Shown here: one piece after another, positions 50,763 through 59,328 of the stretch
How positions within the stretch are numbered: the stretch's first letter is position 1
How the letters are laid out: every line of letters starts with the position of its first letter
DNA from: Pseudomonas putida
GTDB lineage: Bacteria > Pseudomonadota > Gammaproteobacteria > Pseudomonadales > Pseudomonadaceae
Length of the DNA: 64,000 nt
Assembly: GCF_002906855.1 (NCBI RefSeq)
Contig: NZ_MINI01000048.1
Coordinates: 1,116,001-1,180,000 of the forward strand
Direction of reading: 5' to 3'
Position numbers and translations under genes: made by a program
The notes under the pieces: model-generated
The model's input: the letters and a program-made list of their open reading frames with translations, nothing else
What the model was told of the DNA's origin: nothing
Databases searched by the model: none

Positions 50763-52277
50763 TCAACCCAGGAACAGCTTGTACGCCGGGTTATCGGTTT
50801 CGTCCCAGTACGGGTAACCGATCTTGGCCAGCGCCGCCGGCACCAGGTGGCGCTCGTCTTCAGGCACCTGCAAGCCTGCCACCACGCGCCCGTCAGCCGC
50901 GCCGTGGTTGCGGTAGTGGAACATCGAGATATTCCAGCGCCCGCCCAGCTTGGTAAGGAAGTTGAACAGCGCCCCCGGCCGCTCGGGGAACTCGAAGCGC
51001 AGCACGATCTCGTCGCTGGCACCGGCCGAATGGCCACCGACCATGTGGCGGATGTGCAGCTTGGCCAGTTCGTTGTCGGTCAGGTCGGTCACCGGGAAGC
51101 CCTGATCGATCAGGTTCTGTACTAGCGCGGCCCGTGGGTCGTTTTCCGGGTGGGTCTGCACGCCGACGAAGATGTGCGCCTCGTCGGAGGTGTGCTTGCG
51201 ATAGTTGAATTCGGTGATCTGGCGCTTGCCGATGGCCTCGCAGAAGGCCTTGAAGCTGCCCGGGCGCTCGGGGATGGTCACGGCGATGATGGCTTCGCGC
51301 TTCTCGCCCAGCTCGGCACGCTCGGCGACGTGGCGCAGGCGGTCGAAGTTGACATTGGCGCCCGAGTCGATGGCCACCAGGGTCTGCCCGGTCACACCTT
51401 TGAGCTCGACGTACTTCTTGATGCCCGCCACGCCCAAGGCGCCAGCAGGTTCGGTGATCGAGCGGGTATCGTCGTAGATATCCTTGATTGCAGCACAGAT
51501 TTCATCGGTGCTGACCGTCACCACCTCATCCACATGGTGGCGGCAGATATCGAAGGTGTGCTGGCCGATCTGCGCCACCGCCACACCGTCGGCGAACAGC
51601 CCGACCTGCGGCAGCACCACGCGCTCGCCTGCCGCCATCGCTGCCTGCAGGCAGTTGGAGTCGTCCGGCTCGACGCCGATCACCTTGATTTCCGGGCGCA
51701 GGTATTTCACATAGGCCGCGATGCCGGCAATCAGGCCACCGCCGCCCACCGGGACGAAGATCGCGTCCAGTTGCCCCGGGTGCTGGCGGAGGATTTCCAT
51801 CGCCACGGTGCCCTGGCCGGCAATGGTGTGCGGGTCGTCATAGGGGTGAATGTAGACGAAGCCTTTCTCGTCGACCAGCTTCAGCGAGTAGGCCAGCGCC
51901 TCAGGGAACGAGTCGCCATGCAGCACCACCTTGCCGCCGCGCGAACGCACGCCTTCGACCTTGATCTCCGGGGTGGTCTTGGGCATCACGATGGTGGCCT
52001 TGATGCCCAGCTCACGGGCCGCCAGGGCCACGCCCTGGGCATGGTTGCCGGCCGAGGCGGTCACCACGCCGCGGGCCAGTTCTTCCGGGGTCAGCTGCGC
52101 CAGCTTGTTGTACGCCCCGCGGATCTTGAACGAGAACACCGGCTGCAAGTCTTCGCGCTTGAGCAGAATCTGGTTGCCCAGACGCTTGCTCAGCTGCCCG
52201 GCGCTCTGCAACGGGGTTTCGACAGCGACGTCGTAGACGCGCGAGGTGAGGATCTTCTTGACGTACTGTTCGAGCAT
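50763..52277 (-). CDS. ilvA: Biosynthetic threonine ammonia-lyase IlvA
   Basis: A 504-residue PLP enzyme that converts threonine to 2-oxobutanoate, the first committed step of isoleucine synthesis. PLP Lys51 is in PVFSFKIRGA, and the glycine-rich phosphate loop PVGGGGLIAG lies near 185. Two C-terminal ACT-like regulatory domains (about 325-500), the site of isoleucine inhibition and valine activation, are intact, which marks it as biosynthetic rather than the short catabolic TdcB type. Confidence 0.96.
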   Translation of the reverse strand: MLEQYVKKILTSRVYDVAVETPLQSAGQLSKRLGNQILLKREDLQPVFSFKIRGAYNKLAQLTPEELARGVVTASAGNHAQGVALAARELGIKATIVMPKTTPEIKVEGVRSRGGKVVLHGDSFPEALAYSLKLVDEKGFVYIHPYDDPHTIAGQGTVAMEILRQHPGQLDAIFVPVGGGGLIAGIAAYVKYLRPEIKVIGVEPDDSNCLQAAMAAGERVVLPQVGLFADGVAVAQIGQHTFDICRHHVDEVVTVSTDEICAAIKDIYDDTRSITEPAGALGVAGIKKYVELKGVTGQTLVAIDSGANVNFDRLRHVAERAELGEKREAIIAVTIPERPGSFKAFCEAIGKRQITEFNYRKHTSDEAHIFVGVQTHPENDPRAALVQNLIDQGFPVTDLTDNELAKLHIRHMVGGHSAGASDEIVLRFEFPERPGALFNFLTKLGGRWNISMFHYRNHGAADGRVVAGLQVPEDERHLVPAALAKIGYPYWDETDNPAYKLFLG

Positions 52278-52364
52278 CGGGAAAGCATCACTGGCCGCGG
52301 GACAAGGGCTGCGAGTCTACCCCAGCGCTACGTCGGGCGACCACAGCAAAGCCGCCCGAGCCGT

Positions 52365-52370
52365 TATACT
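52365..52370 (+). promoter_or_regulatory. Candidate -10 box for rpiA
   Basis: TATACT lies 42 bases before the rpiA start in the divergent ilvA-rpiA gap. The -35 is not evident. Confidence 0.3.
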
Positions 52371-52411
52371 AGGCTCCTTTCATTACCGCCCTGCCCCTTT
52401 CCGGAGCCCGC

Positions 52412-53086
52412 ATGACCCAGGACCAACTCAAACAGGCCGTCGCCCAGGCCGCTGTCGACTTCATTCTGCCGAAGCTGGATGAAAAGAGCGTCGTCGGCGT
52501 CGGCACCGGTTCGACTGCCAACTTCTTCATTGACGCCCTGGCCCAGCACAAGACCGCATTCGATGGCGCGGTCGCCAGCTCCGAGGCCACCGCCCAGCGT
52601 CTGAAGGGCCATGGCATCCCGGTCTACGAGCTGAACAGCGTCAGCGAGCTGGAGTTCTATGTCGACGGCGCCGACGAAAGCGATGCGCACCTGAACCTGA
52701 TCAAGGGCGGCGGCGCAGCCCTGACCCGCGAGAAGATCGTCGCGGCCGTGGCCAAGACCTTCATCTGCATCGCCGACGGCAGCAAGCTGGTGCCGGTGCT
52801 GGGCGCCTTCCCGCTGCCGGTCGAGGTCATCCCGATGGCCCGCAGCCACGTGGCGCGTCAGCTGGTCAAGCTGGGCGGCGACCCGGTGTACCGTGAAGGC
52901 GTGGTGACCGACAACGGCAACGTGATCCTCGATGTGTACAACCTGCAGATCACCAACCCGGTGGAGCTGGAAACACAGATCAACGCCATCGTCGGCGTGG
53001 TGACCAACGGTCTGTTCGCAGCCCGCCCGGCGGACCTGCTGTTGCTGGGTACCGCCGAAGGCGTGAAGAGCCTCAAGGCCGAGTAA
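52412..53086 (+). CDS. rpiA: Ribose-5-phosphate isomerase A
   Basis: A 224-residue isomerase interconverting ribose 5-phosphate and ribulose 5-phosphate in the pentose phosphate pathway. GVGTGSTANFFID near residue 28 is the phosphate loop, DGADESD near 85 has the catalytic acids, and KGGGAALTREKI near 98 carries the catalytic Glu and Lys. ATG at 52412 follows CCGGAG. Divergent from ilvA, as in many pseudomonads. Confidence 0.97.
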   Translation: MTQDQLKQAVAQAAVDFILPKLDEKSVVGVGTGSTANFFIDALAQHKTAFDGAVASSEATAQRLKGHGIPVYELNSVSELEFYVDGADESDAHLNLIKGGGAALTREKIVAAVAKTFICIADGSKLVPVLGAFPLPVEVIPMARSHVARQLVKLGGDPVYREGVVTDNGNVILDVYNLQITNPVELETQINAIVGVVTNGLFAARPADLLLLGTAEGVKSLKAE

Positions 53087-53097
53087 GCCACTCGCGA

Positions 53098-53135
53098 TCG
53101 AACCCGCCCCTAAGACTCTGTGGGAGCGGGTTCGA
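53098..53135. repeat. REP-like inverted repeat overlapping the end of a coding region
   Basis: TCGAACCCGC and GCGGGTTCGA form a perfect 10-bp dyad around an 18-base centre containing TGTGGGAG, the P. putida REP pattern. The right half encodes the last residues of the minus-strand SdiA-regulated family protein, whose stop codon is inside the element. Confidence 0.7.
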
Positions 53136-54018
53136 ACACATAGAACAGGTTCGGCTCACTGACCAGATAGATGGTCCCAGTCTCATCCATCGCAATCCCC
53201 TCCGCCTGCGGCACCGTCGCCTTCAACCCCTGATACCCCTTGCGCAACGACAAGGTACTGAGCGGTTTCCCCTCCACGTCCAGTTCCAGCACCAGTCGCG
53301 ACTCATCAGACAGCGCCAGCAGATGCCCACTGCGCTCATCGAACTGCAAGCTCGACAGGTCCCGCACGAACAACCGTGAATCACGCTTGCGGTCCTGCAC
53401 CACATGCACCGCGTAAGGCTGCTCCGGATTCTGATTGGGGAAGCCACGAACTTCGTAGATCAACATCGGGTCGCGTTCCTTGGCCACGAACAGACGCTGG
53501 CCCGCCGAGTCGTAGGCCAGGCCTTCAAAGCCCTTGTTGCCGTTGAGGCCGATGCCCAGGCTCAACTGCTCGGCATCTGCGGCGTCGAGGAACAACGTGT
53601 CATCGTCCAGGCGAACGCGAATCAGCCGCTGCTGGCGTTCATCGGTGATCACATAGCTGTTGGGCCCAACGTATTCCACCGCCTCGGGGTCGCCGAAGCC
53701 GGTCAGCGGCACACGGCGCAAGATGCGCCCGTCCAACGATAGTTCGATCAGTTCCGAACGGGCATTGGTGACGGAGAACAGGGTTTCGCGGTCAGGGTCG
53801 TAGGTCAGCGCAGAAAGGTCATCGTCCAACCCTTCGACCGGCTGCGCCTCGACCACCACACGGTAGCGATCGAGGCCGATGCCCTGTTCGGCTGGCTGCC
53901 ACCAGGTCTTCAGGTTGAACCAGCCCCGCTCGAACAGGCGAAACTCCTGGCCGGCCAGCCCCAGGAGCAGCAGCCCGGCAAACGCAAGGAGCACACACAG
54001 ACGAACAAAGCGACGCAT
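53110..54018 (-). CDS. SdiA-regulated/YjiK-family protein (downstream copy)
   Basis: A 302-residue protein with an N-terminal hydrophobic segment (about 6-24, LLAFAGLLLLGLAG) and a beta-propeller-like SdiA-regulated domain. Conserved features are LSALTYDPDRETLFSVTNA near residue 70, FEGLAYD near 165 and AEGIAMDETGTIYLVSEPNL near 275. It is probably periplasmic or membrane-anchored. The last residues (EPAPTES) come from a REP-like element and differ from the tandem paralogue. Function unknown. Confidence 0.82.
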   Translation of the reverse strand: MRRFVRLCVLLAFAGLLLLGLAGQEFRLFERGWFNLKTWWQPAEQGIGLDRYRVVVEAQPVEGLDDDLSALTYDPDRETLFSVTNARSELIELSLDGRILRRVPLTGFGDPEAVEYVGPNSYVITDERQQRLIRVRLDDDTLFLDAADAEQLSLGIGLNGNKGFEGLAYDSAGQRLFVAKERDPMLIYEVRGFPNQNPEQPYAVHVVQDRKRDSRLFVRDLSSLQFDERSGHLLALSDESRLVLELDVEGKPLSTLSLRKGYQGLKATVPQAEGIAMDETGTIYLVSEPNLFYVFEPAPTES

Positions 54019-54099
54019 AACGACAGACCCGACATGATGGAAGCGAAGCTAACCATGGTCGACTGAAGTGAAGCTTAATGTACGAAACGGCTGATAGTG

Positions 54100-55023
54100 C
54101 TACTGGCTTTTCTTGAAGCGATAGAACAGGTTCGGCTCGCTGACCATATACAGGTTGCCCTGATCGTCCATGGCAACGCCTTCGGCACGCGGTATGGTGT
54201 GCTCCAGCCCGTTGAAGCCCCCCAGCAGGGTCATGAAGCTGACCTGCTGACCTTGCTCGTCAAGCTCCAGCAGCATGTTGGAATCGGCCGACAACACCAG
54301 CAGGTGCCCGGTGCGCGTGTCGACCCCCAGGGCCGAAAGGTTGCGCAAGTCGAGTTCGTCGTTGGCCAGGACCTGTTTGTCACCCTTGAGAGGGCTGCGC
54401 CCGTCGGTGTTCCAGGTGTACAGCTTCGGCGGCCGCTCCTCGCCAATCACCAGGCGCTGGCGCATCGGGTCCCAGGCCACGCCTTCGAAGCCCTTGTTGC
54501 GCTTCACTGACTCGCCCAGGTCGTAACTCTGGAAGTCCGCGTGGTTCAGCGAAGCGGTCTGCGCATCCACCTTGACCACGGTCAGGTCGTGCAGGCGTTC
54601 ATCGGTAATCGCCACATGGCCATCTTCCATCACGGCGACCCCTTCCGGGTTGCTCCAGCCTACCAGCGGGATCTTGCGCAGCACGTCGCCGTCGAGGCTG
54701 AGCTCGACCAGAAACGGGTTTTTGCCCATCACCGCGAACAGCGTGCGAGTGTGAGGGTTGTATGCGACGTCCGAAGCTTCGTCATCTTCCATGCCCGGCA
54801 GCACCTTGGCGTCGATGTCGACCTGATAGTCTGGCAACCACACGCTTTCGCTACGCTCGGCGCTGGTTTCGAAGCCTTCCTTGACCCACAGCATGCCGCG
54901 GTCATCCCAGTGCAAGGCCACCGCCACGCCGTAACCGATCACCGCCGCAACGGCCAGGCCAAAGGGCCAACGCAGGTAGAAGCGGCGCTTGGGGGATGCG
55001 GATGCGCTGGAGGATGCTGGCAT
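54100..55023 (-). CDS. SdiA-regulated/YjiK-family protein (upstream copy)
   Basis: A 307-residue paralogue of the next gene downstream on this strand. A basic N-terminus (PKRRFYLRWPFG) precedes a membrane anchor (about 19-37); the domain includes DEASDVAYNPHTRTLFAVMG near residue 82 and AEGVAMDDQGNLYMVSEPNL near 280. The two genes are 81 bases apart and same-strand, so they arose by tandem duplication and may be cotranscribed. Homologues are called SdiA-regulated after a quorum-sensing link in enteric bacteria; that role is not shown here. Confidence 0.82.
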   Translation of the reverse strand: MPASSSASASPKRRFYLRWPFGLAVAAVIGYGVAVALHWDDRGMLWVKEGFETSAERSESVWLPDYQVDIDAKVLPGMEDDEASDVAYNPHTRTLFAVMGKNPFLVELSLDGDVLRKIPLVGWSNPEGVAVMEDGHVAITDERLHDLTVVKVDAQTASLNHADFQSYDLGESVKRNKGFEGVAWDPMRQRLVIGEERPPKLYTWNTDGRSPLKGDKQVLANDELDLRNLSALGVDTRTGHLLVLSADSNMLLELDEQGQQVSFMTLLGGFNGLEHTIPRAEGVAMDDQGNLYMVSEPNLFYRFKKSQ

Positions 55024-55117
55024 GCGAAATTCCTGGGGATACGGGCGAAGATCTGCGCATTATCCGGATGAGGTGTGAAAAAACGGTAAATCGCGTCGCG
55101 TGCTTCGCGGTATCGGC

Positions 55118-55783
55118 TCAGAGCACCCGGCTTTCGAAACGGCAGACGCCCGGCAGCTCCAGCACCAACTCGTCACCGACATTGAACGGCCCGACACCGG
55201 CTGGGGTGCCGGTCAGGATCACATCCCCCGCCTGCAGCGAGAAATGCGCCGCCATGTACTGGATGATCGGCACGATCGGGTTGAGCATCATCGCGCTGTT
55301 GCCGTCCTGGCGCACTTCACCATTGATGGTCAGGCGCACCGGAATATCGGTCACATCTTCAAAAGACGCCGCAGAAACGAACGGCGGCAGCACGCAAGCA
55401 CCGTCAAAGCTCTTGCTCAGTTCCCACGGCAGGCCCTTTTCCTTGAGCTTGGCCTGCACGTCGCGCAGGGTCAGGTCCAGCGCCGGGGCGTAACCGGAGA
55501 TGGCGTCCAGCACTTCTTCCTCGGACGCAGTGGACGACAGCGGCTTGCCCAGCAGCACGGCGATTTCGGCCTCGTAGTGCACCGAACCGCGGTCGGTCGG
55601 GATCTTGAACCCGCCTTCCAGTGGCACTACGCAGCTGCCCGGCTTGATGAACAGCAGCGGCTCGGAAGGAATGGGGTTGTCCAGTTCCTTTGCGTGTTCG
55701 GCGTAGTTGCGGCCGATGCACACCACCTTGCCCAGCGGGAAATGAATGCGCGTGCCGTCTACGTACTGGTGCTGGTAACTCAT
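55118..55783 (-). CDS. Fumarylacetoacetate hydrolase family protein
   Basis: A 221-residue FAH-fold enzyme. KVVCIGRNYAEHAKELDNP near residue 19 and LFIKPGSCVVP near 45 are family signatures. The metal ligands appear as the two acids in VHYEAEIAVLLG near 70, and GDVILTGTPAGVGP near 193 forms the C-terminal loop. Size and sequence resemble E. coli YcgM and human FAHD1, which act as acylpyruvate hydrolases or oxaloacetate decarboxylases. It ends 15 bases upstream of the FAD dehydrogenase gene and may form an operon with it. Confidence 0.87.
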   Translation of the reverse strand: MSYQHQYVDGTRIHFPLGKVVCIGRNYAEHAKELDNPIPSEPLLFIKPGSCVVPLEGGFKIPTDRGSVHYEAEIAVLLGKPLSSTASEEEVLDAISGYAPALDLTLRDVQAKLKEKGLPWELSKSFDGACVLPPFVSAASFEDVTDIPVRLTINGEVRQDGNSAMMLNPIVPIIQYMAAHFSLQAGDVILTGTPAGVGPFNVGDELVLELPGVCRFESRVL

Positions 55784-55798
55784 GGCCGACTCCTTTGA

Positions 55799-57205
55799 TT
55801 ACTGCTTTTGTTCAGGAGCGAAGATCTTACCCGGATTCATGATGCCGTTAGGGTCGAAGACGGCCTTTATTGCCTTCATACAGGCAATTTCCTCAGGCGA
55901 ACGGCTGTAGCCCAGGTAGTCGCGCTTGGTCATGCCCACGCCGTGCTCGGCCGAGATCGAACCGTTGTAACGCTGGACGATCTCGAACACCCATTTGTTG
56001 ACCTTGGTGCACGAGGCGAAGAAGTCATCCTTGCTCATGTGCTCGGGCTTGAGGATATTCAGGTGCAGGTTGCCATCGCCAATGTGGCCGTACCAGACCA
56101 CTTCATAGTCCGGGTAATGCTCGCTGACGATGGCATCGATATCGCGCAGGAACGCCGGCACCTTGGAAACGGTGACGGAAATGTCGTTCTTGTAGGGCGT
56201 CCAGTGGGAGATGGTTTCGGACAGGTACTCGCGCAGCTTCCACAGGTTCTTCAGCTGGGTTTCGCTCTGGCTCATCACCCCATCCAGAACCCAGCCCTGC
56301 TCGACGCAGTGCTCGAAGGTGGCCAGCGCTTCGTTGGCCACCTCCGCGGTGCTGGCTTCGAACTCCAGCAAGGCATAGAACGGGCAGTCGGTGTCGAACG
56401 GGGCTGGCACATCGCCACGAGCCATGATCTTGGCCAGGCCCTTGTCGGAGAAGAACTCGAAAGCGGTAAGGTCGAGCTTGCCCAGGAAGGCATGCAACAC
56501 CGGCATGATCGAGTCGAAGTCCGGCGTGCCCAGCACCATGGCGGTGAGGTTGCGCGGGGCGCGGTCCAGGCGCATGGTCGCTTCGACCACGAAACCCAGG
56601 GTGCCTTCGGCGCCAATGAACAGCTGGCGCAGGTCGTAGCCGGTGGCGTTCTTGATCAGGTCCTTGTTCAACTCCAGCAGCTCGCCCTTGCCAGTGACCA
56701 CCTTCAGGCCGGCCACCCAGTTGCGGGTCATGCCGTAGCGGATGACCTTGATACCGCCAGCATTGGTGCCGATGTTGCCACCAATCTGGCTGGAGCCGCT
56801 GGAGGCGAAGTCCACCGGGTAATAAAGGCCATGCTCTTCGGCGAAAGTTTGCAGCTGGCGGGTGATCACCCCCGGCTGGCACACCACGGTGCGGTCGAAG
56901 GCATTGAAATCGACAATCTGGTTCATGTAGTCGAAAGAGACGACGACTTCGCCATTGGCCGCCACGGCCCCGGCGGAAAGCCCGGTGCGCCCGCCGGACG
57001 GCACCAGCGCGACCTGGTGCTGGTTGGCCCAGCGCACGATGGCCTGCACCTGCTTTACCGTCTTGGGGAACACGATGGCCGTGGGCGCAGGCGGGTAGTG
57101 CTTGGTCCAGTCCTTGCCGTAGGCCTCCAGGGAAGCGGGGTCGGTCAGGACCTTGCCAGGGTCGACAAGGGTCATCAGTTCTTCAATTACAGCGGGGTGG
57201 GTCAT
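55799..57205 (-). CDS. FAD-binding oxidoreductase, probable D-2-hydroxyglutarate dehydrogenase
   Basis: A 468-residue flavoprotein with an N-terminal FAD_binding_4 domain (VPSGGRTGLSAGAVA near residue 72) and a C-terminal FAD-oxidase_C domain (SISAEHGVGMTKRDYLG near 430, with HIGDGNLHLN near 370). In pseudomonads the gene next to serA encodes a D-2-hydroxyglutarate dehydrogenase that reoxidises the D-2-hydroxyglutarate made by SerA. D-lactate dehydrogenase is the main alternative. The start at 57205 (MTHPAVIEELMTL) lies at the domain boundary. It diverges from serA. Confidence 0.83.
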   Translation of the reverse strand: MTHPAVIEELMTLVDPGKVLTDPASLEAYGKDWTKHYPPAPTAIVFPKTVKQVQAIVRWANQHQVALVPSGGRTGLSAGAVAANGEVVVSFDYMNQIVDFNAFDRTVVCQPGVITRQLQTFAEEHGLYYPVDFASSGSSQIGGNIGTNAGGIKVIRYGMTRNWVAGLKVVTGKGELLELNKDLIKNATGYDLRQLFIGAEGTLGFVVEATMRLDRAPRNLTAMVLGTPDFDSIMPVLHAFLGKLDLTAFEFFSDKGLAKIMARGDVPAPFDTDCPFYALLEFEASTAEVANEALATFEHCVEQGWVLDGVMSQSETQLKNLWKLREYLSETISHWTPYKNDISVTVSKVPAFLRDIDAIVSEHYPDYEVVWYGHIGDGNLHLNILKPEHMSKDDFFASCTKVNKWVFEIVQRYNGSISAEHGVGMTKRDYLGYSRSPEEIACMKAIKAVFDPNGIMNPGKIFAPEQKQ

Positions 57206-57280
57206 CGCTGGAACTCTCGACTTATTCATAGTCACCCTGAGCACTCTTCACCTGTCGGGATAAGCTCAGATTGTGTCGCG

Positions 57281-57292
57281 TATGCTAGCATA
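57281..57292. promoter_or_regulatory. 12-bp perfect palindrome in the serA/dehydrogenase gap
   Basis: TATGCTAGCATA lies 85 bases before the serA ATG in the 171-base divergent gap. It could be an operator for coordinated control of both genes. No regulator is encoded beside it. Confidence 0.35.
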
Positions 57293-57376
57293 GCCCTCCC
57301 GCTGTTCATGCTAAGGCTGCCCTAGCGCCTGGCATCAGTCCTCGCCATTTTTTCTCCGGGATACAGGTTTACGCAG

Positions 57377-58606
57377 ATGAGCAAGACTTCTCTCGACAAG
57401 AGCAAGATCCGGTTCCTTCTTCTTGAAGGTGTGCACCAGAACGCAGTCGATACCCTCAAGGCTGCCGGCTACACCAACATCGAATACCTCACCGGTTCAT
57501 TGCCGGATGCCGAGCTGAAAGAAAAGATCGCCGACGCCCACTTCATCGGCATCCGCTCGCGCACCCAACTGACCGAAGAAATCTTCGACTGCGCCAAGAA
57601 ACTGGTTGCCGTCGGCTGCTTCTGCATCGGCACCAACCAGGTTGACCTGGCAGCCGCCCGCGAACGCGGTATCGCCGTGTTCAACGCACCGTACTCCAAC
57701 ACCCGTTCGGTGGCCGAGCTGGTGCTGGCCGAGGCCATCCTGCTGCTGCGCGGCATCCCTGAGAAGAACGCTTCCTGCCACCGTGGCGGCTGGATCAAGA
57801 GCGCGGCCAACTCGTTCGAAATCCGCGGCAAGAAGCTGGGCATCGTCGGCTACGGCTCGATCGGTACCCAACTGTCGGTCCTGGCAGAAAACCTGGGGAT
57901 GCAGGTGTACTTCTACGACCCGCTGACCAAGCTGCCGCTGGGCAACGCCGTACAAGTCACCAGCCTCAACGAACTGCTGGGCCTGGCCGACATCGTTTCG
58001 CTGCACGTGCCTGAGCTGCCATCCACCCAGTGGATGATCGGCGAGAAGGAAATCCGTGCGATGAAGAAGGGCTCGATCCTGATCAACGCCGCCCGTGGCA
58101 CCGTGGTCGAACTGGACCACCTGGCCGCCGCGATCAAGGACAAGCACCTGATCGGCGCCGCCATCGACGTGTTCCCGGTCGAGCCGCGCTCCAACGACGA
58201 AGAGTTCGAAAGCCCGCTGCGTGGCCTGGACAACGTGATCCTGACCCCGCACATCGGTGGTTCCACCGCCGAAGCCCAGGCCAACATCGGCCTGGAAGTG
58301 GCCGAGAAACTGGTCAAGTACAGCGACAACGGTACTTCCGTTTCGTCGGTCAACTTCCCGGAAGTTGCCCTGCCGGCGCACCCAGGCAAGCACCGCCTGC
58401 TGCACATCCACGAAAACATCCCGGGCGTGCTCAGCGAGATCAACAAGGTCTTCGCCGAGAACGCCATCAACATCTCCGGCCAGTTCCTGCAGACCAACGA
58501 GAAAGTCGGTTACGTGGTAATCGACGTTGACGCCGAGTACTCCGACCTGGCGCAGGAAAAACTGCAACAGGTCAAAGGCACCATCCGTTCGCGCGTCCTG
58601 TTCTAA
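57377..58606 (+). CDS. serA: D-3-phosphoglycerate dehydrogenase SerA
   Basis: A 409-residue enzyme for the first step of serine synthesis, close to E. coli SerA in length. The NAD-binding Rossmann motif GIVGYGSIGTQL is near 155-166, and ARGTVVELDHL near 240 with HIGGSTAEAQ near 295 holds the catalytic Arg/Glu/His set. A C-terminal ACT domain (about 335-409) senses serine. Like its homologue in P. stutzeri it may also reduce 2-oxoglutarate to D-2-hydroxyglutarate. It has a strong terminator. Confidence 0.96.
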   Translation: MSKTSLDKSKIRFLLLEGVHQNAVDTLKAAGYTNIEYLTGSLPDAELKEKIADAHFIGIRSRTQLTEEIFDCAKKLVAVGCFCIGTNQVDLAAARERGIAVFNAPYSNTRSVAELVLAEAILLLRGIPEKNASCHRGGWIKSAANSFEIRGKKLGIVGYGSIGTQLSVLAENLGMQVYFYDPLTKLPLGNAVQVTSLNELLGLADIVSLHVPELPSTQWMIGEKEIRAMKKGSILINAARGTVVELDHLAAAIKDKHLIGAAIDVFPVEPRSNDEEFESPLRGLDNVILTPHIGGSTAEAQANIGLEVAEKLVKYSDNGTSVSSVNFPEVALPAHPGKHRLLHIHENIPGVLSEINKVFAENAINISGQFLQTNEKVGYVVIDVDAEYSDLAQEKLQQVKGTIRSRVLF

Positions 58607-58622
58607 GATCGCTGGCGGTATG

Positions 58623-58654
58623 AAAAAGGGAGGCCCTGGTGGCCTCCCTTTTTT
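58623..58654. terminator. Intrinsic terminator of serA, bidirectional
   Basis: AAAAAGGGAGGCC and GGCCTCCCTTTTT pair around a CTGGT loop; the A and T runs on both sides allow use in both directions. It closely precedes the convergent DUF4399 stop. Confidence 0.9.
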
Positions 58655-59129
58655 ATTTCACTTCTACAGTGATCTTCTTCGACTCGACACTCGGTTTGAA
58701 CGGCACGTGATACTGGTCACCCAGCACCAGTTGCAGGGTGTGCTTGCCCGGCGTCAGGGTGATGGTCGTTTCGGTCTGCGCCTTGCCGAAGTGCAGCACT
58801 TGCGGGCCGGCGGGCAACGCGGTACCGGCTGCCGGCATCAGGCTGGTCGGCAGCGGCATGTCGGCCGCAGGCTCCTTGTCCACATCCACCAGCAGGTGGT
58901 GGTGGCCTGTATGCGGGGTCTGGTCTCCCGCAGGCTTGAGCTCCATGCCCTCGATGCCGAACTTGACGGTGAAGGTCGCGTCGACCTGCTCGCCATCTTT
59001 GGGGGAAAGGATGGAAACCTTGGCACCCGCGGGCGGCTCCTGGCTCTTCAGGGCATCTGCGGCGCTGGCGAGCACCGAGACGCCCATCAGCAGACCGGCA
59101 AAGGCAGCACGCGAAAATAGGCTGTTCAT
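58653..59129 (-). CDS. DUF4399 family periplasmic protein
   Basis: A 158-residue secreted protein with signal peptide 1-23 (VLASAAD). The mature part has the DUF4399 pattern KVSILSPKDGEQV and the histidine cluster HTGHHHLLVD near residue 72, followed by PGKHTLQLVLGDQYHVPF. The clustered His suggest a metal or small-ligand site, but no function is known. Convergent with serA and upstream of the solute-binding-protein gene on the opposite strand. Confidence 0.83.
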   Translation of the reverse strand: MNSLFSRAAFAGLLMGVSVLASAADALKSQEPPAGAKVSILSPKDGEQVDATFTVKFGIEGMELKPAGDQTPHTGHHHLLVDVDKEPAADMPLPTSLMPAAGTALPAGPQVLHFGKAQTETTITLTPGKHTLQLVLGDQYHVPFKPSVESKKITVEVK

Positions 59130-59328
59130 TCACTTCTCCTGTGATTCACTTATTGACCGCTGCCAGTAAAACGAACGGCGGCGATAGTTCACGATAGCCC
59201 ACAAAGAGAAATATTTCAGTTAGGGTTAAACCTCGCCAAGGCTTCAAGGTCATAGGCTGCGCTCGACCGCGACGGGGAAGAAAGTCGCGGCGAAAGTTAT
59301 TCATCTGCTTAAGAAAAAGGGGCACTAC

